Shown here in pieces: positions 26,372 through 34,446 of a DNA stretch of 47,610 bases (position 1 is the first letter of the stretch; the number at the start of each line of letters is the position of its first letter). The stretch is from Shewanella chilikensis (GTDB lineage: Bacteria; Pseudomonadota; Gammaproteobacteria; Enterobacterales; Shewanellaceae), in the NCBI RefSeq assembly GCF_002836945.1, contig NZ_NIJM01000031.1, forward strand, positions 1 to 47,610, read 5' to 3'. The position numbers were made by a program, and so were the translations under genes. Under the pieces are notes generated by a model. The model worked only from the letters and a program-made list of their open reading frames with translations, did not search any database and was not told the DNA's origin.

Positions 26372-27043
26372 CTAATTCAAACGCGCCTGCAGCCACTGAC
26401 TGATGAGATTCAGCTCCTGCGGCACCACGCCGTGCGCCATTGGGAAAGTGTGCCATTCAAGTCGATATCCCCCCAGCTCGAGCGCTTCTTTGGCCATAAG
26501 CCCGGCACTGAGGGCAACCACATCATCCTGCTCACCGTGGCATTGCAAAATAGGTGTATCACGGTTGGCGCTGCTCACGTCTTCCGGCAACTGCTCACCA
26601 CCCGGCAAATAACAGGACAGCGCCATAATACCGGCCAAGGCTTCGGGATAACGCAGTGCGGTAAAGAGGCTCATCACCCCGCCTTGGCTGAAACCGGCAA
26701 GCACAATACGGTTGGCGGCAATGCCCTGGGCGACTTGCTGCTCTATCAGTTGCCGAACCAAACGCTCGGATTGCAGTACCCCTGGCATATCGGCTCTGTC
26801 ATGGAGATTGAGGCTCTTGATGTCATACCAGGCGCGCATCACATAACCACCATTAACAGTAACAGCCTGCTCAGGCGCATGTGGAAACACAAAGCGTATC
26901 GAGTGTTCGGCCGGCAGTCCCAATGCCGGCACCACAGGGGCAAAGCCGTCACCCGAGTCACCCAAACCATGCAACCAGATAACGCAGGCCGTGGCCGGCT
27001 CGCGGGGTTCAACAACAACGGCATCCAGGGTGGCTGACGACAT
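26372..27043 (-). CDS. Phospholipase/carboxylesterase family alpha/beta hydrolase
   Basis: The 223-residue protein belongs to the EstB/acyl-protein thioesterase-like carboxylesterase family. Motifs are IWLHGLGDSGDGF (oxyanion region, 22-34), the nucleophile GFSQGG near residue 119, the acid in HGEQDDVV and the catalytic His in PMAHGV near residue 205. It should hydrolyse short-chain esters in the cytosol; the natural substrate is unknown. No signal peptide is present. The stop codon abuts an IS5-like repeat end. It is divergent from the glutathionyl-hydroquinone reductase gene, 179 bases apart. Confidence 0.92.
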   Translation of the reverse strand: MSSATLDAVVVEPREPATACVIWLHGLGDSGDGFAPVVPALGLPAEHSIRFVFPHAPEQAVTVNGGYVMRAWYDIKSLNLHDRADMPGVLQSERLVRQLIEQQVAQGIAANRIVLAGFSQGGVMSLFTALRYPEALAGIMALSCYLPGGEQLPEDVSSANRDTPILQCHGEQDDVVALSAGLMAKEALELGGYRLEWHTFPMAHGVVPQELNLISQWLQARLN

Positions 27044-27222
27044 AACAACATCCTTCTTGATAGGAAAAAAATGTGACCGACATCATATCAGGCTGTAGAT
27101 TCCTTGCCAGTACCATTCTAAAAATTCGAATAAAAACACGTGTATTTCGCGCTTTACCCATAAATAACCACCACCTAGACTGAAATGCGAGCCATAGATC
27201 AAAGCGGTTAAAGGAGCGATAA

Positions 27223-28230
27223 ATGGGATTGTTGCAGCAGGGCAAATGGGTCGACCTGTGGTATCAGACAGACAAAAACGGCGGCAAGTTCGTCCGTGAA
27301 GATGCAAAGCTACGAAACTGGATCACCCCGGATGGCAGTCCGGGCCCCAGTGGTCAAGGTGGATTCAAGGCCGAGCCGGGCCGCTATCATCTCTATGTTT
27401 CACTCGCTTGCCCCTGGGCCCACAGAACCTTGATATTTCGCGCCGTGAAAGGATTGGAAGCGCTGATCTCTGTGACTGTAGTCGAGCCCCATATGTTGGA
27501 AAATGGCTGGGAATTTGCCACAGAGGCGGGCCCCAAGGGTGGCCAGCCTATCCAGGGCGCCGAGCAAGACCCTTTGTTTGGCAAAGCATTCCTCTACCAA
27601 ATTTACCAGCTCGCCGCGGTCGATTACAGCGGTCGGGTGACAGTACCTGTGCTGTGGGACAAACATCATCAGACCATAGTCAGCAATGAATCGTCGGAAA
27701 TCATCCGTATGTTCAACTCCGCCTTCGATCATCTGACCGGCAATAACCTGGACTTTTACCCGCCCCATCTTAGAGAGGAGATAGATACGCTCAACGAATT
27801 CATCTATCCCAATATCAATAACGGGGTTTATCGGGCCGGTTTTGCCAGCTCACAACAAGCCTATGAAGAGGCCTTTGAGCAGCTGTTCAGTGCCCTTGAC
27901 AGATTGGAGTTGCAATTGAGTGAACGCCGCTTTCTCACAGGTTCACAACTCACTGAGGCCGACTGGCGCTTGTTTACCACCTTAATCCGTTTCGATGCCG
28001 TCTATGTGGGCCACTTCAAGACCAATAAACGCCGCATTGAAGACTACCCGGCGCTGAGCCAATACCTGCGCGATCTGTATCAGTACCCCGGCATTGCCGC
28101 CACGGTCAACTTTGAACATATCAAACAGCACTATTACTACAGCCATGGGCAGATAAATCCCAGTCGCATCGTACCCAAGGGCCCCGAGTTAGACTATCAG
28201 CGCAGCCATCAACGCCACAGACTGGAATAG
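27223..28230 (+). CDS. Glutathionyl-hydroquinone reductase (Xi-class GST, YqjG/EcmB type)
   Basis: This family reduces glutathionyl-hydroquinones to hydroquinones using glutathione. The 335-residue protein has the Xi-class active site with Cys63 in SLACPWAHR, an N-terminal thioredoxin-like domain up to about 180 (VPVLWDKHHQTIVSNESSEI) and a helical C-terminal domain (DTLNEFIYPNINNGVYRAGF, then RFLTGSQLTEADWRLFTTLIRFD). AAAGGAG lies 7 bases upstream of the ATG. It ends 4 bases before the convergent small gene at 28235-28462. A role in quinone or aromatic detoxification is inferred from the family. Confidence 0.95.
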   Translation: MGLLQQGKWVDLWYQTDKNGGKFVREDAKLRNWITPDGSPGPSGQGGFKAEPGRYHLYVSLACPWAHRTLIFRAVKGLEALISVTVVEPHMLENGWEFATEAGPKGGQPIQGAEQDPLFGKAFLYQIYQLAAVDYSGRVTVPVLWDKHHQTIVSNESSEIIRMFNSAFDHLTGNNLDFYPPHLREEIDTLNEFIYPNINNGVYRAGFASSQQAYEEAFEQLFSALDRLELQLSERRFLTGSQLTEADWRLFTTLIRFDAVYVGHFKTNKRRIEDYPALSQYLRDLYQYPGIAATVNFEHIKQHYYYSHGQINPSRIVPKGPELDYQRSHQRHRLE

Positions 28231-28234
28231 TAAA

Positions 28235-28462
28235 TCACTCGGGCGTCAGACCGTAAAAGTCTGCCAGTTGCTCGAGCTGTTCATCTGAGTCGAGCCGCAG
28301 CTGCCAACGCACGGCGCCGGCATCGGCCAGCAGAATGCAAGGACCTTTGAGCAAACGGATATCGTCGCTCAGCGCCATCAACACTGTCTGCATGGCCGGC
28401 AAGCGTACCTGCAGCTCATTGGGACTCAGCAGCAATCGCCCCTGCTCGCAGTCAATTTTCAT
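28235..28462 (-). CDS. Small conserved hypothetical protein, possibly DUF3389
   Basis: With the start at 28462 (GAGGAGAGGGG just upstream) the protein is 75 residues: MKIDCEQGRLLLSPNELQVR, an Ala/Leu-rich middle and a C-terminal QLEQLADFYGL. Size and the pattern of a short beta strand, central hydrophobic patch and terminal helix recall the Shewanella/Vibrio DUF3389 family, from memory only. No signal or membrane helix. The slyD terminator lies directly upstream on the same strand, so expression needs its own promoter or readthrough. The gene ends 4 bases from the end of the convergent reductase gene. Confidence 0.65.
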   Translation of the reverse strand: MKIDCEQGRLLLSPNELQVRLPAMQTVLMALSDDIRLLKGPCILLADAGAVRWQLRLDSDEQLEQLADFYGLTPE

Positions 28463-28494
28463 CCCCTCTCCTCTCAATGGTTTCTCAATCAAAA

Positions 28495-28514
28495 ACGCCC
28501 GCTAAAGCGGGCGT
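28495..28514 (-). terminator. Intrinsic terminator of slyD
   Basis: Stem ACGCCCGC/GCGGGCGT with a 4-base loop is followed on the minus strand by five T residues (28490-28495 region). It starts 18 bases past the slyD stop. Confidence 0.9.
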
Positions 28515-28532
28515 ATTCAGTTAAAGCCAAAC

Positions 28533-29015
28533 TCAGTGGTGATGACCACCGACGCCATGGGCATGACCATGGGCTATCTCTTCATGGGTGGCTTCACGGG
28601 CTGAGACCACTTCGATATCAAAGGTCAGCTCGCGACCGGCCAATGGGTGATTGATGTCCACTGTGGCCATAAACTTGCCCACCTTGACCACAGTCACTTG
28701 ACGCTGGCCTTGATCTGTATTGACGACCGCGCGCATGCCTGGCTTCCATACTTTGGCGCCCATCAGGTGTTTTACCGATACGCGCTGCTCGGCGCCTTCA
28801 ACCCGCTCACCGTAAGTTTCAGAGGCAGGCAAGGTCACACTGAACTTGGCACCTATCTCTTTGCCTTCGATGGCTTTCTCGACTCCAGGCATCATGTTGT
28901 CATGGCCATGCAGATAGGCGATGGGATCGTGCCCCTCGTTGGTTTCCAGCACTTCACCCTTTTCATCGCGCAGTGTGTAATTGAACTGCACCACCATATC
29001 TTCTTTAACGCTCAT
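28533..29015 (-). CDS. slyD: FKBP-type peptidyl-prolyl isomerase SlyD
   Basis: SlyD is a cytosolic prolyl isomerase and chaperone that also binds nickel and helps hydrogenase maturation in E. coli. The 160-residue protein has the FKBP core (VQFNYTLRDEKGEVLETN, GVEKAIEGKEIG) with the inserted IF chaperone domain (ASETYGERVEGAEQR to DINHPLAGRELTFDIEV). The metal-binding tail is short: HGHAHGVGGHHH gives His clusters but far fewer His and no Cys compared with E. coli (196 residues). Metal storage may be reduced. It is followed by a terminator and preceded by the WYL gene 71 bases upstream. Confidence 0.94.
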   Translation of the reverse strand: MSVKEDMVVQFNYTLRDEKGEVLETNEGHDPIAYLHGHDNMMPGVEKAIEGKEIGAKFSVTLPASETYGERVEGAEQRVSVKHLMGAKVWKPGMRAVVNTDQGQRQVTVVKVGKFMATVDINHPLAGRELTFDIEVVSAREATHEEIAHGHAHGVGGHHH

Positions 29016-29085
29016 TCTGAGTCCTCAGTATTCATGATTCCGGCGCAGCTTAACAAAACTGTCGCCTGCACTCCACTGCTTTGGA

Positions 29086-29970
29086 TTAGCGCCCTGCGCC
29101 AGGCACTATCGCCAGATGCTCGAGTCGCTCCAGCACCTGGTGGTTTTTCAGTGCCAACTGACAAACACCACCATCAATTTGATGCTTAACAGAGCAATCC
29201 ACACTCCAGCTGCGCAGCAGATATCCGGCCAAGGCCGCGTTGCTGGCCACCTTGAGCTCGCCATCCTCCATACGATAGTCGAGCATAATCGCCTCCGGGT
29301 GTTTCAGGCTCGGATGGGGAACCAACACCAGTTCCACCGGCGTCAACCAGTTGCTGTCGGCCGCCGGTTGCTCCTTGGGCAAGGGAGAGCCTTCAAGTTC
29401 TCTGGCCTGCTTGATACGGGTCACCACAAAGTCGTTGAACTTGCCATGCTGTCGGTCAAATGCCCGTACATGCCAGCGCTGGCCGTTGTTGACCAGGGCA
29501 TGAGGCACAATTTCGCGCAGGGTTTCACCGCTTGAGGTGGAAACATATTGCAGCGCCAGCGCCTGCCCTTGCTGAATTGAACGCATCAGCGCCGCGATAA
29601 TCTCGGTATCCGGATGAATAAGCCGCACCGCATCGAAACAGACCTGGCTGGGCACCAGGGGCTGTGACAAACCATCACCAAAGCCACGGGCCAGCCCCGA
29701 GAGAATGGCTTCGGGCTCGTGATGAAACAAGGGCTTGAATTCATGCTGGCGCTGATAATGACGGCTGGGGTGCATCAGCTTGAGGTTTTGCGGCGCCAGC
29801 TCGCGATAGAGGCTGAAGTCGCGGGTGGCGGCCGCCAATCCGGTGGCAAACTTGGCAATCAAATCCTGACGACTGACCTGGCCAAAATACTGCAGACTGA
29901 AATCGATAAAGGCCAGACGCTGTCGCTGGCCGTGACTCAATTTATCTATGTTGCTCATCTCGCTGCTCAT
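29086..29970 (-). CDS. WYL-domain transcriptional regulator, BrxR/CapW-like
   Basis: The 294-residue protein has an N-terminal winged-helix region (QRQRLAFIDFSLQYFGQVSRQDL, then AAATRDFSLYRELAPQNL, roughly 14-65), a middle WYL domain (ALALQYVSTSSGETLREIVPHALV to RWHVRAFDRQHGKFNDFVVTRI at about 140-190) and a WCX-like C-terminal domain. The pattern RELAPxNL, then HEFKPLF is characteristic of the BrxR/CapW group, ligand-sensing repressors often next to BREX or CBASS genes. No defence genes are seen here: neighbours are slyD and a transglycosylase gene. AGGGA lies 6 bases from the ATG. Target genes and ligand are unknown. Confidence 0.85.
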   Translation of the reverse strand: MSSEMSNIDKLSHGQRQRLAFIDFSLQYFGQVSRQDLIAKFATGLAAATRDFSLYRELAPQNLKLMHPSRHYQRQHEFKPLFHHEPEAILSGLARGFGDGLSQPLVPSQVCFDAVRLIHPDTEIIAALMRSIQQGQALALQYVSTSSGETLREIVPHALVNNGQRWHVRAFDRQHGKFNDFVVTRIKQARELEGSPLPKEQPAADSNWLTPVELVLVPHPSLKHPEAIMLDYRMEDGELKVASNAALAGYLLRSWSVDCSVKHQIDGGVCQLALKNHQVLERLEHLAIVPGAGR

Positions 29971-30106
29971 ATCATTCCCTGAGTTCTAATCGGTGCGGGA
30001 AAACGCCAATTTCTGCTGCCAACATTATCCGGGCAGTTGATTGGCGCCTTTATGAGCTAACATTAGCCAATCCCTTGGCTACTGGCAATCATTTTGATTA
30101 GCAGAA

Positions 30107-31318
30107 TTAGAGTCCCAGGGCTTTAAAGGTTTCGGCAGAGGGGAAACCGTCGGCCACCAAGCCTTTGCTGAGCTGAAACGCCTGTAAACTGGCGCGGGAG
30201 TTACGCCCGAGAATACCGTCCGGCTTTCCGGCATCAAACCCCTGCTCATTGAGCTTTTGCTGCAGCGCCTTTATCTGGGCGCGGCTCAAGCGGGTTTGCT
30301 GCGGCGGTGCTTTGGCCAGCCGACCGGCGCCACTGATTCTGTCGGCCAAATGGCCTACTGAGATGGCATAAAACTCAGAACGGTTCCAACGCTGGATCAC
30401 CTGGAAGTTATCGTAGCCGAGAAACGCAGGTCCCTCGTGCCCGGCGGGCAGATAGAGTCTGGCTTCCATCTGGGCCTGTGGCAGCACCTCGCCATTGCTC
30501 TGGGTCAATCCCAGCGCCTGCCAGTCGGCGAGAGACTTTTTCTGCCCCAGGTGCTGATAATCAAACGCCTCAGGTAAGCGAACCTCCCTGCCCCAGCGTT
30601 CGTTGCGCTGCCACCCCAGGTGAGCAAGAAAGTTTGCCGCCGAGGTCAGAGCATCATCTATGCTGTTCCAGAGATCCGCCTTGCCATCACCGTCACCATC
30701 GACAGCATAACTGGCATAGGCACTGGGCATAAATTGGGTGTGACCCATGGCGCCGGCCCAGGAGCCTTGCATATCGGCTGCGGCAAAACCATATTTCTGG
30801 CTCAGCTTCAGCGCTGTCATCAACTCCTGGGTAAAAAAGCCCGAGCGGCGGGAGTCGCAGGCCAGGGTTGCCAGCGAGTCCAACACAGGCATCTTCCCCT
30901 TGTAGCCTCCGAAATTGGTCTCCATGCCCCAGAAAGACAAGAGATATTGCGGCGGCACGCCATACTCGCGCTTGAGCTTATCCAGCAGTACCTTGTGCTC
31001 AACCAGCAGTTCCCGGCCCTTGGAAACCCGCCAATCTGTTACCCGTTTATCGAAATAGTTGGCAAATGTCTGGGTAAACTCGGGCTGACTGCGATCCAGC
31101 TCTATCACTCTGGGTACAAACTTCAGTGGCTTAAGATGTGAGTCGATGGTCTGTTGACTGATGCCCTCGTTAAGGGCCTTGTCCTGCAACTCCACAATAC
31201 ACTGAGGAAAAGCCGCTTCCCCGGCCTTTATCAGGGCTTCTACAGGATCCTCATTCTGGGGGGCTGCCAGCGTTTGCGTGGCCAACAGCAGGGGAAACCA
31301 GGATAAAACTCTGAACAC
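30107..31318 (-). CDS. MltB-family lytic murein transglycosylase with peptidoglycan-binding domain
   Basis: This enzyme cleaves the MurNAc-GlcNAc bond of peptidoglycan to give anhydroMurNAc. I choose a GTG start at 31318: AAGGAG lies 7 bases upstream and the N-terminus becomes a proper signal peptide (MFRVLSWFPLLLATQTLAA). An upstream ATG would add 38 residues before it and spoil the signal. At 403 residues it has an SLT_2 catalytic domain with the catalytic Glu in GMETNFGGYKG, the GAMGHTQFMPS motif and an EF-hand-like DGDGDGKADLW segment, then a C-terminal PG_binding_1 domain (SRAQIKALQQKLNEQGFDAG). No lipobox, so it is probably periplasmic or secreted. No strong terminator was seen downstream. 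Confidence 0.93.
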   Translation of the reverse strand: MFRVLSWFPLLLATQTLAAPQNEDPVEALIKAGEAAFPQCIVELQDKALNEGISQQTIDSHLKPLKFVPRVIELDRSQPEFTQTFANYFDKRVTDWRVSKGRELLVEHKVLLDKLKREYGVPPQYLLSFWGMETNFGGYKGKMPVLDSLATLACDSRRSGFFTQELMTALKLSQKYGFAAADMQGSWAGAMGHTQFMPSAYASYAVDGDGDGKADLWNSIDDALTSAANFLAHLGWQRNERWGREVRLPEAFDYQHLGQKKSLADWQALGLTQSNGEVLPQAQMEARLYLPAGHEGPAFLGYDNFQVIQRWNRSEFYAISVGHLADRISGAGRLAKAPPQQTRLSRAQIKALQQKLNEQGFDAGKPDGILGRNSRASLQAFQLSKGLVADGFPSAETFKALGL

Positions 31319-31527
31319 CTTCCGACTCCTTAAAAAATTAAACACCCCATCGAGCTCCATCCTAACCAGTCGCACAGCGTTTTTTAAGACCCACAGGCAT
31401 AATTCCCTGTCGTTGAGCCGATTTTTAAGCATTTATTCCTGTTTGTTCATCTGAGGTTAAGATTCACTTGGACTCCAGTGCTTATGCCGTATAATGGCGC
31501 CACTAACCCTTGCTCAAGAGAGAGATC

Positions 31528-31887
31528 ATGACTGATTTAGCGCCGGCACTGAGCCAATTTATCGATAACGTCAAAGAGCACCAGCAGGTGTGGGGCTTGC
31601 AGGACGACTCCGGCGAAGGCTGGGTGGTGTGTGATTCCAGCGAATATGAAGACACAGATGTCATGCCTTTATGGTCTGATCAGGCGGTGGCCCAAAGCCA
31701 TTGCACCGAGGAGTGGGTCAACTTCGCACCCGTGGCGATTCCATTGGAGGAGTTACTGGAGTTCTGGATTGAAGATCTCAACGAAGATGGCGTATTGATT
31801 GGTATCGATTGGCGCGCCGAGCAGGAATGTCCCGAAGTTGAGCCGGTAGAGCTGGCCAAGTTCCTGGTGGACGTGGAAGCCGAATAA
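31528..31887 (+). CDS. DUF2750 domain protein
   Basis: With the ATG at 31528 (GAGAGAGATC just upstream) the protein is 119 residues and very acidic. It begins MTDLAPALSQFIDNVKEHQQ and has the DUF2750 pattern: VWGLQDDSGEGWVV, an acidic YEDTDVMPLWSD strand, and LEELLEFWIEDLNEDGVLIGIDW. Function is unknown. It is preceded by the divergent transglycosylase gene and ends at a good terminator, so it looks monocistronic. Confidence 0.85.
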   Translation: MTDLAPALSQFIDNVKEHQQVWGLQDDSGEGWVVCDSSEYEDTDVMPLWSDQAVAQSHCTEEWVNFAPVAIPLEELLEFWIEDLNEDGVLIGIDWRAEQECPEVEPVELAKFLVDVEAE

Positions 31888-31897
31888 GCTTTACCCG

Positions 31898-31929
31898 GTC
31901 GGGAGTCACCAAGGCTCCCGACTTCTTTT
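31898..31929 (+). terminator. Intrinsic terminator of the DUF2750 gene
   Basis: An 8-bp stem GTCGGGAG/CTCCCGAC (31898-31905 and 31915-31922) is followed by TTCTTTT, 11 bases after the stop. Confidence 0.88.
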
Positions 31930-31958
31930 AAGACTCAGAGCAACATCTGCACAACCCT

Positions 31959-32597
31959 ATGCCCTGTCCCTTGGTCGACATCCCCTTTAATTGCCGTCAC
32001 AGCTGCTGGTTTTGTGCCGAGCCCTGCGAACACGTTTTTGCCTTTAGAGCCTCCCCCCATGCAGAACATGCCTCACTGAGCGTGCCCGCCTGTAAGGAGT
32101 GCCTGACGCTGGCCCGCCAACATACTCTCACCTCGATATACGAGTGCCGTATTGCGGTTAAAGATGCGCTGATGAAGCGCTACGCCAAACATCTGGCCAT
32201 AGGGCTGAATTGGACCCGTGAAGAGCTGGAAGAATCGGAGTTTTCCTGCAAAATTCTTGGCGGCTTTAAACGCAGCGCCTGGTTTATGTATGAAGTGGCC
32301 AGAGACAGGATCAATGCCAAGGGTTGGTCCCTGTGTATTGAAGGCGTTCCGCTGAGCGACGAGACGCCAAATACCGGGTTTGACTTCGATGGCTTACACT
32401 ACAGCTCTGTGTTTGCCGCCATAGAGCACTACGCCAAAAATTTTGCGCTGGACAAAGACTTTCTGCAGGCACTGACCGCCATCTGCGGCCGCGACAGATT
32501 TGCCTTTGCCGTGCGCCTGGCCAGGCTTAACATTGCCGCGGACAAACGCACCAAGAAGCAACTTATCCGCGAGCTAGAGCAGGAAAACAGCCGTTAA
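31959..32597 (+). CDS. Hypothetical protein with an N-terminal zinc-ribbon-like motif
   Basis: The 212-residue protein is not recognised. Its N-terminus holds C16xxC19 (CWFC) and C45xxC48 (CKEC) in zinc-ribbon spacing, with extra Cys at 12 and 23 that may add ligands. The rest is helical and basic, ending TKKQLIRELEQENSR, with no signal peptide or membrane helix. A second Trp/Tyr-rich patch occurs at RSAWFMYEVARD. No good SD lies upstream of the ATG, so the true start may be slightly different. Its TAA stop is directly followed by the reverse-strand stop of cheV, with no gap and no terminator between. Confidence 0.7.
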   Translation: MPCPLVDIPFNCRHSCWFCAEPCEHVFAFRASPHAEHASLSVPACKECLTLARQHTLTSIYECRIAVKDALMKRYAKHLAIGLNWTREELEESEFSCKILGGFKRSAWFMYEVARDRINAKGWSLCIEGVPLSDETPNTGFDFDGLHYSSVFAAIEHYAKNFALDKDFLQALTAICGRDRFAFAVRLARLNIAADKRTKKQLIRELEQENSR

Positions 32598-33536
32598 TCA
32601 GCCCAGCTGGCGAATTCTGTCCTGTACGGCTTCCACCAGCAGATCCGGCTGGAACTTGGAAATAAAACGATCGCAACCCACCTTTTCCACCATCGCCTTA
32701 TTGAAACTGCCGCTGAGGGAAGTATTGAGGGTAATAAAGAGATCGGCCATCCGCTTGTCGTTGCGCACCTCATAAGTCAAACGGTAACCGTCCATTTCGG
32801 GCATTTCAGCGTCGGTGATCATCATCAAAATCTGATCTGTCACCTTGAGCCCCTGATCGCACCAGGACTTGAGCAGCGTCAGCGCCTCGCGCCCATCGCT
32901 GCGTTCAATCACTTCAAGCCCCAACTGTCCCAAAGTATCGCGAACCTGGCGTCTGGCGGTGGGCGAATCGTCGACAATTAAAATCTTGTGTCCCGGCATC
33001 TTGGCCACCAAGGACTCATCCAACACACCTTCTGAGAGACGCACGTCATAGTGGATGATTTCCGCCAACACCTTTTCCACATCGATAATGGACACCAACT
33101 CAGTTTTACCCTGGGTTTCCATCCGAGTGATAGCTGTAAGGTAATGATTGCGGCCGGCGGTTTTCGGCGGTGGCATGATATCGCCCCAGGTCATGTTGAC
33201 TATATGCTCAACCTTGCCCACCAGAAAACCCTGCACGCTGCGGTTGTATTCTGTGATGATAAGGTTGGCGTCTTCGCCCACAGGCATGGGTGAGAAACCT
33301 ATGGCACTGCGCAAGTTGATAACGGGAATCGAAACACCACGGATATTGGCGACGCCGCTGATGGCAGGGTGGCTGCCTGGCATGGCCGAAAGCTCCGGCA
33401 GTTTTACTACCTCTTTGACCTTGAATACATTGATGGCAAACAGCTGGGTCGAACTGATCCTGAACAGCAATAACTCCAGCCGATTCTCACCGACGAGTTG
33501 GGTTCGTTGATCTACAGATTCCAATACATTTGCCAT
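32598..33536 (-). CDS. cheV: Chemotaxis coupling protein CheV
   Basis: CheV couples chemoreceptors to CheA and buffers the signal by being phosphorylated. The 312-residue form from the ATG at 33536 has a CheW-like domain (LELLLFRISSTQLFAINVFKVKEV to ITRMETQGKTELVSIIDVEKVL, about 18-160) and a receiver domain from about 180 (HKILIVDDSPTARRQVRDTL) with the phosphoacceptor Asp242 in ITDAEMPEMDG. An upstream in-frame ATG would add 22 unlike residues. The SD is weak (AAGTAG). It stands alone; no other che gene is in the window. Confidence 0.94.
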   Translation of the reverse strand: MANVLESVDQRTQLVGENRLELLLFRISSTQLFAINVFKVKEVVKLPELSAMPGSHPAISGVANIRGVSIPVINLRSAIGFSPMPVGEDANLIITEYNRSVQGFLVGKVEHIVNMTWGDIMPPPKTAGRNHYLTAITRMETQGKTELVSIIDVEKVLAEIIHYDVRLSEGVLDESLVAKMPGHKILIVDDSPTARRQVRDTLGQLGLEVIERSDGREALTLLKSWCDQGLKVTDQILMMITDAEMPEMDGYRLTYEVRNDKRMADLFITLNTSLSGSFNKAMVEKVGCDRFISKFQPDLLVEAVQDRIRQLG

Positions 33537-33769
33537 AACAACTACTTGTCCAATTCTACTGCTGAATATGACGTCGATTATAGTGGTAAAGGGGCGCAAC
33601 AAACCATGCTTCAGGGCAAATTTAAGCTAAATTGTCTTAAATGATATGCACTTGGCTACAGTTATATAGGTTGCAAAGGAGGAGGGTAAAACGCATCTTC
33701 CTTCAAAGGGTTAAGCTGGGCTACAGCAAAAGCCCGCGTACGCCCTCTGGTTACCCGTCATTATCCCGT

Positions 33770-34381
33770 TCATGCTTTGCCGAAGGTTTTACGGGCCAGA
33801 ATGATGCCCGCCAGCGCCGGCAATTGGTGTTGACGGACAATCTCAAAGTTGCCGCTATCTTCAACAACAGCCAAAAGTTCAGCGTGATTGAAACGATTTT
33901 CCTCGGGATGCTCAAACAGACGCCGACTCAAGGGATTACAGATGGCGGCGCGATAAAGCTCTTCCATGACGAAATAGCCGCCTGGGCGTAACACTCTGTG
34001 TACTTCGGCCACCGCCTGTTGCCAATCCGGAATATGATGAAAGGCGGCAAAATCAACCACAAGGTCAAACTGGCTATCGGCAAAGGGCAAGGCGCTGCCA
34101 TCGCCCTGGCACAGATGCAGCCAGTTTTGCTCCAAATACCGCCCGGCGCAGTGGCTGACCATATCGAGATCAAAATCGAGCGCCCACACTTCTTTTGCCC
34201 CCAGCTCCTGACGCATAAGAGCTATTCCCTCACCAAAGCCGCAACCTATCTCCAAGGCACAACTAAAAGCCGGTAAAGGCTTGGCAAACAACTTCAACAA
34301 CATCCGCCGCTCCAGCTGTCTTTGCAGCCACAACCGCAGCGGATGCCTGACTATCGATTTTTCAAAGCGATTAAGTTGCAT
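33770..34381 (-). CDS. Class I SAM-dependent methyltransferase
   Basis: The 203-residue protein has an N-terminal helical segment (FEKSIVRHPLRLWLQRQLERRML), motif I ALEIGCGFGEG near residue 42, an acidic strand-2 end (VWALDFDLDM), motif II FDLVVDFAAFHHIPDW and RVLRPGGYFVMEEL. It resembles UbiE/Coq5-type small methyltransferases but has no diagnostic substrate motif. The ATG at 34381 is about 9 bases from GAGTGGA; a TTG six codons upstream is an alternative. It lies downstream of the LRAT-like gene on the same strand, 65 bases apart, so the two may be co-transcribed. Confidence 0.85.
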   Translation of the reverse strand: MQLNRFEKSIVRHPLRLWLQRQLERRMLLKLFAKPLPAFSCALEIGCGFGEGIALMRQELGAKEVWALDFDLDMVSHCAGRYLEQNWLHLCQGDGSALPFADSQFDLVVDFAAFHHIPDWQQAVAEVHRVLRPGGYFVMEELYRAAICNPLSRRLFEHPEENRFNHAELLAVVEDSGNFEIVRQHQLPALAGIILARKTFGKA

Positions 34382-34446
34382 GAATAGCGATCCACTCAAG
34401 ACAATTCTTGGTTAACGTTTAAGCGCCCTTGCGGTGACTATCATCT

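Noticed and set aside
30064..30081. TAGCCAA/TTGGCTA hairpin after the transglycosylase gene
   Set aside because: Seven-base stem without a T tract; too weak to call a terminator.
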